DNA of 64,000 nucleotides, taken from contig NZ_NEVJ01000003.1 of assembly GCF_002261425.1 (NCBI RefSeq), forward strand, positions 1,922,001-1,986,000. Reading direction: 5' to 3'. A program made the position numbers and the translations under genes. The DNA comes from Bordetella genomosp. 9. Lineage in GTDB: Bacteria; Pseudomonadota; Gammaproteobacteria; Burkholderiales; Burkholderiaceae_B. The notes under the pieces were generated by a model. The model saw nothing but the letters and a program-made list of their open reading frames with translations, had not been told where the DNA came from and ran no database searches. Below are positions 27,729-36,280 of the stretch, one piece after another; position 1 is the stretch's first letter, and each line of letters begins with the position of its first letter.

Positions 27729-28502
27729 TCAGGCCAGCTTGCGGCGGAACACCAGCTTGTCCGGCGTCGACACCGACGCGTCGTAGGCATAGCCTTCGCT
27801 GTCGAAGCCCTGCAGGCGCTCCGGCGTGCCCGCCTTGTGCTGGATCGCATAGCGCGCCATTAGCCCGCGCGCACGCTTGGCGTTGAAGCTGATGATCTTG
27901 TAGGCGCCGTTCTTCCAATCCTGGAATACGCACTGGACCACGCGGGCCTTCAAGGCTTTCAGGTCGACGGCCTTGAAATATTCCTCGGACGCCAGGTTGA
28001 TGACGATGGGCTTCCTGCCGCCTTCCAGGCGCTCGTTCAGGTACTCGGCGATCTCGGAACCCCAGAACTCATACAGGTTCTTGCCGCGCGGCGTTTCCAG
28101 GCGCGTGCCCATTTCCAGCCGGTAGGGCTGCATCAGGTCCAGCGGCCGCAGCACGCCGTACAGGCCGCTGAGTATCGCGATATGTTCCTGCGCCCATTCC
28201 AGTTGCGCCGGGCTGAGCGTGGGGGCCTGCAGGCCTTCATAGACGTCGCCGTTGAAGGCCAGGATCGCCGGACGGGCGTTCTGCTGGGTGAAGGTCGGCT
28301 TCCACGCCGCGTAGCGCTTGGCGTTCAGCTCGGACAGCGCCGGGCTCAGATCCATCAGCTCGGCGATGTCTTCGGCGCTTTTCTTCTTCAGCACCTTGAT
28401 GAGGGCGGCCGCCTGGTCGACGAAAAGCGGCTGGGTGTGCAGATCCACGCCCAGGGGCGAGTCGTAGTCCAGCTTCTTGGCGGGAGACAGCAGAAACAGC
28501 AT
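27729..28502 (-). CDS. yaaA: Peroxide stress protein YaaA
   Basis: 257 residues (E. coli YaaA 258). This DUF328 protein lowers free iron and protects DNA during hydrogen peroxide stress. The family opening MLFLLSPAKKLDY and the blocks RYAAWKPTF, GLYGVLRPLDLMQPYRLEMGT and SFNAKRARGLMARY are intact. The start at 28502 is fixed by the conserved opening. It converges on the FUSC gene with a 28-bp gap, and lies 35 bp after the 3-hydroxybutyrate dehydrogenase gene. Confidence 0.96.
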   Translation of the reverse strand: MLFLLSPAKKLDYDSPLGVDLHTQPLFVDQAAALIKVLKKKSAEDIAELMDLSPALSELNAKRYAAWKPTFTQQNARPAILAFNGDVYEGLQAPTLSPAQLEWAQEHIAILSGLYGVLRPLDLMQPYRLEMGTRLETPRGKNLYEFWGSEIAEYLNERLEGGRKPIVINLASEEYFKAVDLKALKARVVQCVFQDWKNGAYKIISFNAKRARGLMARYAIQHKAGTPERLQGFDSEGYAYDASVSTPDKLVFRRKLA

Positions 28503-28537
28503 GTTCGAAGGTGTCCTTGATGTATGGGAAGTGTTCT

Positions 28538-29320
28538 TCAGCGCGCCGTCCAACCGCCATCGACCGAAATCGACGCGCCAGTGACCTGTTCGGCTGCCGG
28601 CGAGCACAGGTACACCGCCGTGCCGCCCAGTTGCTCCGGCGTCACGAACTGCAGCGACGGCTGCTTTTCGCCCAGCAGTTCGCGCGCGGCGGCTTCCTGG
28701 TCCACGCCGTCCTTGGCCGCGATGGCGGTGATCTGCTTTTCCACCAGGGCCGTGCGCACCCACCCCGGGCAAATCGCATTGGCGGTAACGCCCAGGCCGG
28801 CGGTCTCCAGCGCGGTGACCTTGGTCAGGCCGATCACACCGTGCTTGGCGGCGACGTAGGCCGACTTGCTGGCCGAGCCGACCAGGCCATGCGCCGACGC
28901 GATATTGATGATGCGGCCCCATTTCTGCTTCTTCATGTGAGGCAGCGCGGCCGCCGTGCCGTGGAACACGGCCGACAGGTTGAGGGCGATGATGGCATCC
29001 CACTTTTCCGGCGGGAAGTTTTCGATCAGGTCTGTATGCTGGATGCCGGCATTGTTCACCAGGATGTCGATGCGGCCATGGGCCGACACGGCGTTTTCCA
29101 CCAGTTGGCGGACGGCGGCGCCCTTGCTCAGGTCGGCGCCGTCATAGGTCGCCTTGACGCCATGCGCCAGCGCGAGGCCAGCCCGGGTCTTTTCGATTTC
29201 CGCCGGGTCGCCGAAGCCGTTCAGCACGATGTCCGCCCCCTGCGCCGCGAGCGCCGTGGCGATACCCAGGCCGATGCCGCTGGTGGATCCAGTAACGACG
29301 GCGACTTTACCTTTCAGCAT
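28538..29320 (-). CDS. hbdH: 3-hydroxybutyrate dehydrogenase (SDR)
   Basis: 260 residues. This NAD-dependent enzyme interconverts (R)-3-hydroxybutyrate and acetoacetate in PHB turnover. The cofactor loop GSTSGIGLG, VNNAG at 88-92, Ser142 and Tyr155-x3-Lys159 (YVAAK) are all present. The family-specific SAHGLVGSASKSAYVAAKHGV and CPGWVRTALVEKQI support 3-hydroxybutyrate over other SDR substrates. It shares a strand with yaaA. Confidence 0.94.
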   Translation of the reverse strand: MLKGKVAVVTGSTSGIGLGIATALAAQGADIVLNGFGDPAEIEKTRAGLALAHGVKATYDGADLSKGAAVRQLVENAVSAHGRIDILVNNAGIQHTDLIENFPPEKWDAIIALNLSAVFHGTAAALPHMKKQKWGRIINIASAHGLVGSASKSAYVAAKHGVIGLTKVTALETAGLGVTANAICPGWVRTALVEKQITAIAAKDGVDQEAAARELLGEKQPSLQFVTPEQLGGTAVYLCSPAAEQVTGASISVDGGWTAR

Positions 29321-29429
29321 GACAGTGCTCCTTGGCGGCAGAAATCGAGGATGGACGGGATGATGGCGGCGGATGGCCGGCCAGCCCGAGCGGGACGCCT
29401 GGTCTGGTACGTCCTCACGGACGCCCCGG

Positions 29430-30587
29430 TCAGGGCGCTCCGGAAGTGTAGCCTTCCACGCGCTTGGGCTGCATGCGTTCGAACAGCTTGATCAGGACCG
29501 GCACCACCGCCATGGAAACGGCCACCACCACGGAAATCAGGTCCCGGTGGGGCGCGGACAGCAGGCCGTTGTCCCAGGCTTCGTTGAACAGGGCAAAACC
29601 GAACTCACCGCCCTGCGCCAGGGCGATGGCGAAGGGCATCCGGTGATAGGTCGGCAGGCCGGACATGCGGGCGATGCCGTACAGGATGGATCCTTTGACC
29701 ACCAGCAAGGCCGCCACGCTGAACAGGATGAAGCGCCAATGTTCACGCACGACGTCCAGGTTCACGGACATGCCGATACCCAGGAAGAACAGGCCCAGCA
29801 GCAGCCCCTTGAACGGCTCGATGGAGGCCTCCATCGACACCCGATACTTGGACTTGGCCAGCAGCACACCCACCAGGAAACCGCCCAGGCCGGCGGACAG
29901 GCCCGCATAATCGAAAAGCTGCGCCGAACCGATCACCACCAGCAAGGTGGCGGCGGTGAACAGTTCCTGCAGCTGGGCGCGCTCGGCCCAGCTGATGACC
30001 CGCAGGCGGTAGCCCGCCAGCACGACCGCCACCGCCACCAGCGCGGACAGGAAGGACGGCGCGCGGGTACCCCCGCCCCCTATGATGCCCAGCGCGATCA
30101 GCATGGGAATGGCGGCCATATCCTGCAACAGCAAGACGCCCAGCGCGGTTCGGCCCATGGGGGTGCGGCTCAGTTGCCGTTCGTCCAGCAACCGCATCGC
30201 GACCGCCGTGGACGACAGCGCCACCGCGCAGCCGCAGATGATGGCGCCGGTCCATGACATATCGATCAGGTGGCGCAGGGCCAGGCCCATCAGCAGGGAA
30301 AGGACGCTGGCGCAGGACACCATCTGGAAGATGCCCACGCCGAAGACTTCCCGCCGCATGCCCCACAGGCGCGAAGGCTCCAGCTCCAGGCCGATGACGA
30401 ACAGCATCATCACCACGCCCCACTGGGAAATATCGACGATGGCGGGAACGTCGGTGACCAGCTTCAGCGCCGACGGGCCGATGATGATGCCGGCAAGCAG
30501 ATACCCTGGAATGGTCCCCAGTCCCAGCACCTGGGTAAGCGGCACGCAGATGACCGCGGACAACAGCAGGACAACGATGAGTTCCAT
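29430..30587 (-). CDS. CPA2-family cation:proton antiporter, membrane domain only
   Basis: 385 residues from the ATG at 30587 (an in-frame GTG at 30593 is possible). About 12 transmembrane segments carry the KefB/KefC-type exchanger fold, seen as GTIPGYLLAGIIIGPSALKL, VVMMLFVIGLELEPSRLW, SSTAVAMRLLDE and LAQGGEFGFALF. The C-terminal TrkA-N (RCK) nucleotide-binding domain of Kef proteins is absent, so glutathione-type gating is not expected. Substrate K+ or Na+ against H+ is inferred from the family. It stands alone. Confidence 0.9.
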   Translation of the reverse strand: MELIVVLLLSAVICVPLTQVLGLGTIPGYLLAGIIIGPSALKLVTDVPAIVDISQWGVVMMLFVIGLELEPSRLWGMRREVFGVGIFQMVSCASVLSLLMGLALRHLIDMSWTGAIICGCAVALSSTAVAMRLLDERQLSRTPMGRTALGVLLLQDMAAIPMLIALGIIGGGGTRAPSFLSALVAVAVVLAGYRLRVISWAERAQLQELFTAATLLVVIGSAQLFDYAGLSAGLGGFLVGVLLAKSKYRVSMEASIEPFKGLLLGLFFLGIGMSVNLDVVREHWRFILFSVAALLVVKGSILYGIARMSGLPTYHRMPFAIALAQGGEFGFALFNEAWDNGLLSAPHRDLISVVVAVSMAVVPVLIKLFERMQPKRVEGYTSGAP

Positions 30588-30852
30588 GGGCACCTTGCCG
30601 GACAGTACATATATTCTGACAAGAAATTACGGCGCCCGGAGTATCGCGCGTGACGATGAATACAGGAAACAAAATTGCTGGTAGAATAGCGGGCTTTGCT
30701 GCTCGCTGGACCTGCCTTCTTGAAGGATCAGGTTCCTAGAGCACTCACGGCGTCTGTTGACCACCCCGAGTCATCGCCCCGGCCGTTTTCGATGTTTGCG
30801 CATCGGAACGCCCGCCAGGCAAGCCCAGGGAGCCGCCGCGAGCAACGCACCA

Positions 30853-30945
<93 letters not shown>

Positions 30946-30950
30946 CAATA

Positions 30951-30986
30951 AAAAGCCCTTGGATTGTTCCAAGGGCTTTTTTCTTT
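30951..30986 (+). terminator. Intrinsic terminator of tRNA-Ser
   Basis: AAAAGCCCTTGG and CCAAGGGCTTTT pair around ATTGTT and run into a T-rich tract, 8 bases after the CCA end. Confidence 0.9.
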
Positions 30987-31130
30987 CGTCGACGGCAAGC
31001 GTCGGTAGCGCCTGACCTCACCCAAAAGGATGGTCGCGGACGCATAATATGCGCCGACCTGCCGGGGCAGTCACTGCGTCCCAGGAGCACCGCCCGAACG
31101 GTCCTGCCCTTCGTCTGAGGAAACCGCCTG

Positions 31131-31634
31131 ATGAAATTTATCGCCTTCGGGTTTTGGATTTTGCTTGTCGCCCCCTTGACGGTTCATGCACAGTGCGCGC
31201 CCGGCATCCCGGGTGCCGGGAATGCGGGCTGCATTCCACCTTCGGCGCCGAACTCGCCGTACAACAATCACGCGGGGGATTACCCGATTCCGGGCAACGC
31301 GCCGGCGCCCAAATGGCGGGATAGCTGGGGTGCCGTCGCGATGGACGACGGGACTGGCGCGGCCGGCGTAGCCGTCAATGAGGAAAGCAAGTCGTCCGCC
31401 AGCAAGATTGCCATGAACCAGTGCAGCATGAATGGCAGCCCGCATTGCAGGGTCATCATTTCCTATTACAACCAGTGCGTGGCCGTGGCGCAGCAAGATG
31501 GCGGCGGCTTCATCATTGCGGCAGGCCGCGCGGAGCAGGCTGATGCCGACCAATACGCCATGTCCCAATGTGCCGAACATGGTAAATGCGCAATCGTGTA
31601 CCACGCCTGCAGCTACGCCGTCCGAGTGCCATGA
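31131..31634 (+). CDS. DUF4189-domain exported protein
   Basis: 167 residues. A Sec signal peptide (MKFIAFGFWILLVAPLTVHA) is followed by a Pro/Gly/Asn-rich linker (~22-62), then the DUF4189 domain: WGAVAMDD, GVAVNEESKSSASKIAMNQC, NGSPHCRVIISYYNQCVAVA and a second Cys-rich half. Six cysteines in the mature part suggest disulfides in the periplasm. GAGGAAA precedes the ATG. The family occurs widely with no proven role. The next gene overlaps its stop by four bases. Confidence 0.9.
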   Translation: MKFIAFGFWILLVAPLTVHAQCAPGIPGAGNAGCIPPSAPNSPYNNHAGDYPIPGNAPAPKWRDSWGAVAMDDGTGAAGVAVNEESKSSASKIAMNQCSMNGSPHCRVIISYYNQCVAVAQQDGGGFIIAAGRAEQADADQYAMSQCAEHGKCAIVYHACSYAVRVP

Positions 31635-32062
31635 CCTCCACCAACGAATTTGAACGGACGCGGCCACGGCCCACGTGGCGCATTCATCGCCTGAGCGCGC
31701 ACCTGGGCACGAGCGCGGCGATCACGCTGGCCGCGCTGTTGCCACCGGGCCCGGCTCACGCCGCGGGTTTTGACTGCAAGTTTGCCAAAACCCAGGTCGA
31801 GCACCTGATCTGCACGGTTCCCAAGCTGTCCAAGCTCGACGACCAGATGAAAGTGCTGTTCGAGAAGATCGAAGGCGAGACCGCCGGCCGCGATGGCGAA
31901 ACCGGCAAGCTGATCGATCCGGCAGGCGAAGAACAGGCCCGCTGGCGCACCACGGTACGGGACCGCTGTAAAGACGCGGCGTGCCTGGAGTCCGTCTACG
32001 TCGCACGTCTGGCGGCAATGCGAAAGAACTGGGCTCAGGCGCTGGACCCGGCTGATCGATAA
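31631..32062 (+). CDS. LprI-type (DUF1311-like) exported protein
   Basis: 143 residues, ATG overlapping the TGA of the DUF4189 gene, so translation is coupled. A longer-than-usual signal peptide ends at GPAHA (~44). The mature part FDCKFAKTQVEHLICTVPKLSKLDDQM, then RDRCKDAACLESVYVARL is the LprI pattern with paired cysteines. LprI of Mycobacterium inhibits lysozyme; that role here is inferred from the family only. Confidence 0.82.
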   Translation: MTSTNEFERTRPRPTWRIHRLSAHLGTSAAITLAALLPPGPAHAAGFDCKFAKTQVEHLICTVPKLSKLDDQMKVLFEKIEGETAGRDGETGKLIDPAGEEQARWRTTVRDRCKDAACLESVYVARLAAMRKNWAQALDPADR

Positions 32063-32078
32063 CGCCGCAGTCGCTGCC

Positions 32079-32531
32079 TTACTGCTCGTCTTCGCAGTGG
32101 TTGTCGGTGGGCGTCTTTCTGCCCGCGATTCTCCGGTGCAGCGTCAAGTACTTCACATTTTCCTTTCCAGACTGCCGATACCAATCCATCCGGTCGCCCC
32201 TGAGCACGAAATAATCCGCCTGCGCGGTATCGAAGTTCGTGCATTCGACGTCCGCGGCCATCTGTTCGGGACTGTCCGTGCAGAAATGGGCATACAGCTT
32301 GCCGTTGCGGATATCGCCCTGCAAGGATCCTTGCTCGCCGATCCCGCGGCCGGAGCCGTCGCTCCAGGTGCCGGCCACTTTCCCATCGCGGACCTTCAGA
32401 CTGACGCCAGCCGCATGGCGCCAACCACATGTTTGCTGGTATACCCAATCACCCTGAAAGCCTGCTGCCGCCATGGCAGGCGAAGCCATGGTCAGGCCAA
32501 TCAGTAGACATGCTCGGAGGGGTTGCTTCAT
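32079..32531 (-). CDS. Exported hypothetical protein
   Basis: 150 residues from ATG 32531 (ATGs at 32537 and 32546 also fit). The signal peptide MKQPLRACLLIGLTMASPAMA is clean. The mature part begins AGFQGDWVYQQTCGW and has GTWSDGSGRGIGEQGSL, a beta-rich lipocalin-like feel, with four cysteines. No family recognised. It is the last of three minus-strand genes (33700 to 32079) and converges on the LprI-type gene. Confidence 0.75.
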   Translation of the reverse strand: MKQPLRACLLIGLTMASPAMAAAGFQGDWVYQQTCGWRHAAGVSLKVRDGKVAGTWSDGSGRGIGEQGSLQGDIRNGKLYAHFCTDSPEQMAADVECTNFDTAQADYFVLRGDRMDWYRQSGKENVKYLTLHRRIAGRKTPTDNHCEDEQ

Positions 32532-32604
32532 TGTCATTCGTCTCATGGGATTGGCTGCGTGTAATACGCAAAGCGCATGGATGAAATGCCTATGATGCCG
32601 GTCC

Positions 32605-33234
32605 CTAATTGGGCGCGGCACGGTCAGCCTGCATGCTGATCGAAAACGTCGCATCAGGATTGTCGAATGCGCTGGCGCTGGTGGCGCCGATATCAATGCG
32701 TCCGTTCTCGGCATGGCCGTACGATCTCGTCGAAAAGAATCGCGTGACCTTATTCCCCGCGAGCAGGTCTTCGTCGTAGAGCGCGGGGCTGAAAGTCACT
32801 TTGGAATGATGAAACTCCACCGTCATGCCCACGACCGACCATCGGCAGACCCCCAGTCCGAAATAGTCTTCGTCCAGGAAACGGTCCAGGAAGAGGTCGG
32901 ACTTATACGCGTTGTCGCCCGCAGGGCTGAAGACCATCGGTACGCGCTTTTCGGGAACCACCGTTGCGCCGGCCACGGGTGTCAATGGCACGCAGGCAGG
33001 CGTGTCGACCCGGTAGTTCACATGACCTTCGATACGCTCAAACGGCCCCGGCGCTCCATTAATCACGGCTCTGACGGTGTAGCGCAGTTGGGGCGAGGGA
33101 TTGAGTCGAGGTTCCTGATTCGCGCCAGCGCGTGCTTGGCTCTGGGCCTGGGCTTGCGCCGGGCATATGCACAGATACGTGGCCAGCGCGACGCATATGG
33201 ATCTCCAAGGGGGCGCAAAACGCGTCATTTGCAT
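32605..33234 (-). CDS. Exported hypothetical protein
   Basis: About 209 residues from ATG 33234 (GTG 33243 and ATG 33228 are alternatives; no clear ribosome binding site). The signal peptide ends in the AQAQAQSQARA run. The mature part has LRYTVRAVINGAPGPFERIEGHVNYRV and YFGLGVCRWSVVGMTVEF, with two cysteines that could pair. Unknown family. It lies 19 bp after the lipoprotein gene on the same strand and probably shares its transcript. Confidence 0.72.
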   Translation of the reverse strand: MQMTRFAPPWRSICVALATYLCICPAQAQAQSQARAGANQEPRLNPSPQLRYTVRAVINGAPGPFERIEGHVNYRVDTPACVPLTPVAGATVVPEKRVPMVFSPAGDNAYKSDLFLDRFLDEDYFGLGVCRWSVVGMTVEFHHSKVTFSPALYDEDLLAGNKVTRFFSTRSYGHAENGRIDIGATSASAFDNPDATFSISMQADRAAPN

Positions 33235-33253
33235 CGCGCTCACGCGGCGAATA

Positions 33254-33700
33254 TCAGAAGCCGTAGCCGCTGATGTATCGACCGCAGGAGTTGTAGTTGA
33301 TCTTGCCGTTGGTGATCATCTTGTAGCGAAGGATGGTGCCCTCGTTATTCGTATAAAAGATGACCCAGCAGTCGGTCGATTCCGGAACATACTCATCGTA
33401 TCGTCCGTTCTGGATGATGCCCGGCGCGGTCATCACCTGATAACCCTTGTTCTCGTAATGCGCTGCCTCGTAGCCGTAAATGTAGGTGTACGACTTCGTC
33501 TGGGCGTCCTCTTGTTTCACGAACGGCGTCGCACCGTTCGGCTCGGGCCATTTGGGCAACAGCTCCTTGATGTTCTTGCCGACCTGGGCGTCCAGCTTGT
33601 TCCGAGTCGGTGACCATGGTGACAGTCCCATGCAAGCCGAGAGCATTACCGAAAGAACGATCGCAGGGGCGATACGGAACAAGCTTCCTAAGCGTTTCAT
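33254..33700 (-). CDS. Small lipoprotein of unknown function
   Basis: 148 residues. The signal peptide and lipobox LSAC (Cys ~23) mark a lipoprotein. The mature part has KLDAQVGKNIKELLPKWPEP and ends with CWVIFYTNNEGTIL...NSCGRY, a layout seen in small envelope lipoproteins where a tight helix opens and a paired cysteine closes the domain. It leads three exported-protein genes on the minus strand. Function unknown. Confidence 0.8.
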   Translation of the reverse strand: MKRLGSLFRIAPAIVLSVMLSACMGLSPWSPTRNKLDAQVGKNIKELLPKWPEPNGATPFVKQEDAQTKSYTYIYGYEAAHYENKGYQVMTAPGIIQNGRYDEYVPESTDCWVIFYTNNEGTILRYKMITNGKINYNSCGRYISGYGF

Positions 33701-34125
33701 GATTTTCGACTATGCAGAAAGACAGGAGATCGCGGTTCGGGCCGCAATATATCACCTCGATTCACCCCTGGTAACTGTCATTGAAACCAAGCGTAAGATC
33801 AAAATTCAACATACGCCCGGGCGGTGTTTCACAACGGGGAGGCAAACCCACTCGCGGCTGCACGGAGTGAACGGCCGTGCCCGAACGCAATGTTCCGCAA
33901 CGATGTATCTGGATAATTGAGGCCTGCCCGCAACCACCAGACGAGCTTTGATCTACCCGTGCGCCTCGTTACATACATACGGGCGATTTGGACCGATGCG
34001 CCTTCGCGGTTTGATATCTTGATGTTCAACGCCGGTGCGGCAACGCAGTAACCGTACCGGACGTAGCGCAGTTGAGCCACGGCCTAGGCCGTGGCTTTTT
34101 TTTTGGGAATGCTCAAGTAACGCGC
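33701..34125. other. 425-bp gap with no supported gene
   Basis: It should hold the promoter of the minus-strand lipoprotein operon. A strong plus-strand terminator lies at 34076-34104 with no plus-strand gene before it. Composition is more A+T-rich than most of the window. Confidence 0.6.
34076..34104 (+). terminator. Orphan intrinsic terminator
   Basis: A perfect 20-base palindrome (GCCACGGCCTAGGCCGTGGC) is followed by nine T residues on the plus strand. No plus-strand coding gene ends nearby; an unannotated transcript is possible. Confidence 0.85.
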
Positions 34126-34686
34126 TCAATGTCGATGCGTTGCTGTGTAGCTGATTCGCCAGTCTTCTAGTTCCTGGGCGCGTATGGCCGTTCTTTCCAT
34201 TCGACAGGTCGACAACGTACTCGGCGCCGATGTCGATCCAAATCGATAGGCCCTTACCGCGCAATCCTTTTCATAGAAGGCAAGCCACGCACGTTGCGCC
34301 GCCTGTATCTCCTGGCGAGCGTCCTTGCCTTCCACGCTGGTAACGGCGGCAGTCAGCGCCTTATAAGCTTTATTCAAACGCGCATCCTGATAGGTATATT
34401 CGGCGTCGGCGCAATCCCCCTGAGCCGGCACCTGGCCTTGCGTGGCCTTGATGCACGCGTCATAGCCTGGCCTGATACCGTAATAGCGTGGCGATACGTA
34501 GGAAAGCCGCTCTACGCCTGGCATGATGGCGACGCCGTTGATCACGGTACCGTCGTCATTGGACTCCGCTTTGTAGCCTGGAGCGCTGTCCGCCGTGTCT
34601 ACGGCCGGCGGCGGGGACGCCAGCGCACTACCGAACAGGGATAAGAGAAACAGCGGCAATGCACAGGCAGCCGATCCCCGATTCAT
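34126..34686 (-). CDS. LprI-type (DUF1311-like) exported protein
   Basis: 186 residues from ATG 34686, which has GGAGGA 6 bases upstream. A signal peptide ends at GSALAS. The C-terminal half is the LprI domain: YDACIKATQGQ, CADAEYTYQDARLNKAYKAL, QRAWLAFYEKDCAVRAY, with four cysteines. The N-terminal 50 residues of the mature form (NDDGTVINGVAIMPGVERLSYV) are extra. It is a second LprI-type gene within 2.1 kb of the first, clearly different in sequence. Confidence 0.85.
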   Translation of the reverse strand: MNRGSAACALPLFLLSLFGSALASPPPAVDTADSAPGYKAESNDDGTVINGVAIMPGVERLSYVSPRYYGIRPGYDACIKATQGQVPAQGDCADAEYTYQDARLNKAYKALTAAVTSVEGKDARQEIQAAQRAWLAFYEKDCAVRAYRFGSTSAPSTLSTCRMERTAIRAQELEDWRISYTATHRH

Positions 34687-34724
34687 CACTTCTTCCTCCA
34701 GCAGTGAGTTACCAAAGTCGAAAT

Positions 34725-35333
34725 ATGCACGATTTAGCGAACCGTATCATCGATCACTACGAGCGTCACGCTAGCGCATGGGATGCCGATCGGCGTAATG
34801 CCGACTGGAGCGACAAACCATGGCATGACCGCTTCATCGCGGCCCTGCCGGATGATGCGAGGATTCTTGATCTGGGCTGTGGATCGGGTGCTCCTGTCGG
34901 CCAATATATGGTCGCGAACGGTTTGCCCGTCGTGGGGGTTGATTCATCGCCGACACTCATTTCCCTCTGTCGCCAACGGTTGCCCGATCAGGAATGGATG
35001 GTGCGCGATATGCGGTCACTTCAGCTCGACCGGCGATTTGAAGGAATCCTTGCATGGGATAGCTTTTTCCACCTGCAGCCAGATGACCAACGGCGGATGT
35101 TCTCGGTATTCGACCAACATGCCGCCTCGTCGGCTGTGCTGATGTTCAACACCGGCCCGGCCGCAGGCGAAGCGGTGGGAGAGTATCGGGGTGACCCGCT
35201 CTATCACGCGAGCCTGAGCGCGGACGAGTACAAAGCGCTGCTCCACGGCATCGGGTTTACGGTCATCGCCCACGTGGCGAATGATTGGAATACCGGCGGT
35301 GGGCGTACGGTATGGCTTGCGAGACGCGGTTAG
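34725..35333 (+). CDS. Class I SAM-dependent methyltransferase
   Basis: 202 residues from ATG 34725. The Rossmann motif I is ILDLGCGSGAPVG (~47-59), the acidic end of strand 2 is VVGVDSS (~70), and motif post-I/II includes RDMRSLQLDRRFEGILAWDSFFHL. The C-terminal DWNTGGGRTVWLARR matches the same family. It starts 38 bp from the divergent LprI-type gene. Substrate unknown. Confidence 0.87.
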   Translation: MHDLANRIIDHYERHASAWDADRRNADWSDKPWHDRFIAALPDDARILDLGCGSGAPVGQYMVANGLPVVGVDSSPTLISLCRQRLPDQEWMVRDMRSLQLDRRFEGILAWDSFFHLQPDDQRRMFSVFDQHAASSAVLMFNTGPAAGEAVGEYRGDPLYHASLSADEYKALLHGIGFTVIAHVANDWNTGGGRTVWLARRG

Positions 35334-35480
35334 AACATCGCGATTAGACCCATCTCGCTTCCAACCGGTACAATCCATCAATGGGCGGAAACCGTGGCCC
35401 ATCATCAGTCTTCACCACCAATGCATATTACCGGGACGGACCGGCTTCATTCATGAGCCTCGTGCTCACTGGAGCTTCCG

Positions 35481-35921
35481 ATGGTCGTCCTGGCACCCCG
35501 CGCGCGCCGCGTCGTTTACGTCGCGCTCTTTGAAATCCTCGCGATCCTGCTGTCCGCGCCCATCCTGGTGTTCCTGGGCGGCGGCAGCGCCGCCAACGCC
35601 ATGACCGTGGCCGCCGCGGTCACCGCGCTGGCTGTCGCATGGAACTACATCTTCAACACCCTGTTCGAGGCCTGGGAGCGGCGCCACCGCACGGGCGCAC
35701 GTAGCGTGCGGCTTCGAGTCGTCCATGCCACCCTGTTCGAGGTGGGCCTGGCGGCGGCGGTGTTGCCGCTGTATATGGCGTGGTATCAGGTAAGCCTATG
35801 GCAGGCCTTCAAGATGGAGGCCGCGGTGCTCGCCTTCTTCCTGGTTTTCACCTTCTGCTTTACCTGGTGCTTCGATACACTCGTCGCGCTGCCGGACACG
35901 TCGGATCGTATGCCTTTGTGA
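35481..35921 (+). CDS. PACE-family efflux transporter (BTP domains)
   Basis: 146 residues, four transmembrane segments made of two bacterial transmembrane pair domains: VVYVALFEILAILLSAPI ... WNYIFNTLFEAWERR, and LRVVHATLFEVGLAAAVLPL ... FTFCFTWCFDTL. The duplicated LFE and the Asn-Tyr/Trp-Phe turns are the family signature. AceI of Acinetobacter exports chlorhexidine and short diamines by proton exchange; that role here is inferred. The next gene is another very small exporter-like protein. Confidence 0.93.
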   Translation: MVVLAPRARRVVYVALFEILAILLSAPILVFLGGGSAANAMTVAAAVTALAVAWNYIFNTLFEAWERRHRTGARSVRLRVVHATLFEVGLAAAVLPLYMAWYQVSLWQAFKMEAAVLAFFLVFTFCFTWCFDTLVALPDTSDRMPL

Positions 35922-35945
35922 TGAAAGCGGCGGCGAAGGAACTAC

Positions 35946-36263
35946 ATGAAGACATTCCTGTTGTACGTCGCCACGGCGGTGGCGGAGATCGTCGGCTGCT
36001 ACCTGCCCTATCTCTGGCTCAGGGAAGGTCGCAGTGCGCTGCTCCTGATCCCGGCCGGGATCTCTCTGGCGATTTTCGCGTGGTTGCTGACCTTGCATCC
36101 CGCCGCGGCCGGCCGCGTCTATGCGGCGTATGGCGGCGTGTATATCGCGGTGGCGCTGGTCTGGCTGTGGCTGGTGGACGGGATCCGTCCCAGCAATTGG
36201 GATTACGCGGGCGTGGCCCTGGCGCTGGCGGGGATGGCGGTCATCGCCTTCCAGCCGCGCTGA
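35946..36263 (+). CDS. YnfA/UPF0060-family small membrane protein
   Basis: 105 residues and four membrane helices, the family size. The signature [21 protein letters not shown] and the [24 protein letters not shown] block are intact. YnfA proteins are related to small multidrug exporters. The gene begins 24 bp after the PACE gene, so both may be expressed together. Confidence 0.93.
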   Translation: MKTFLLYVATAVAEIVGCYLPYLWLREGRSALLLIPAGISLAIFAWLLTLHPAAAGRVYAAYGGVYIAVALVWLWLVDGIRPSNWDYAGVALALAGMAVIAFQPR

Positions 36264-36280
36264 AGGCGTCGCGGGAAAAG

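Noticed and set aside
27709..27735. GGCCTGA...TCAGGCC inverted repeat between FUSC and yaaA as a terminator
   Set aside because: Seven base pairs with a 13-base loop and no T tract on either strand; it partly lies in yaaA. Too weak to call.
33829..34080. An 83-codon minus-strand frame in the gap between the lipoprotein and the LprI-type gene
   Set aside because: No ribosome binding site, signal peptide or domain; composition fits non-coding sequence.
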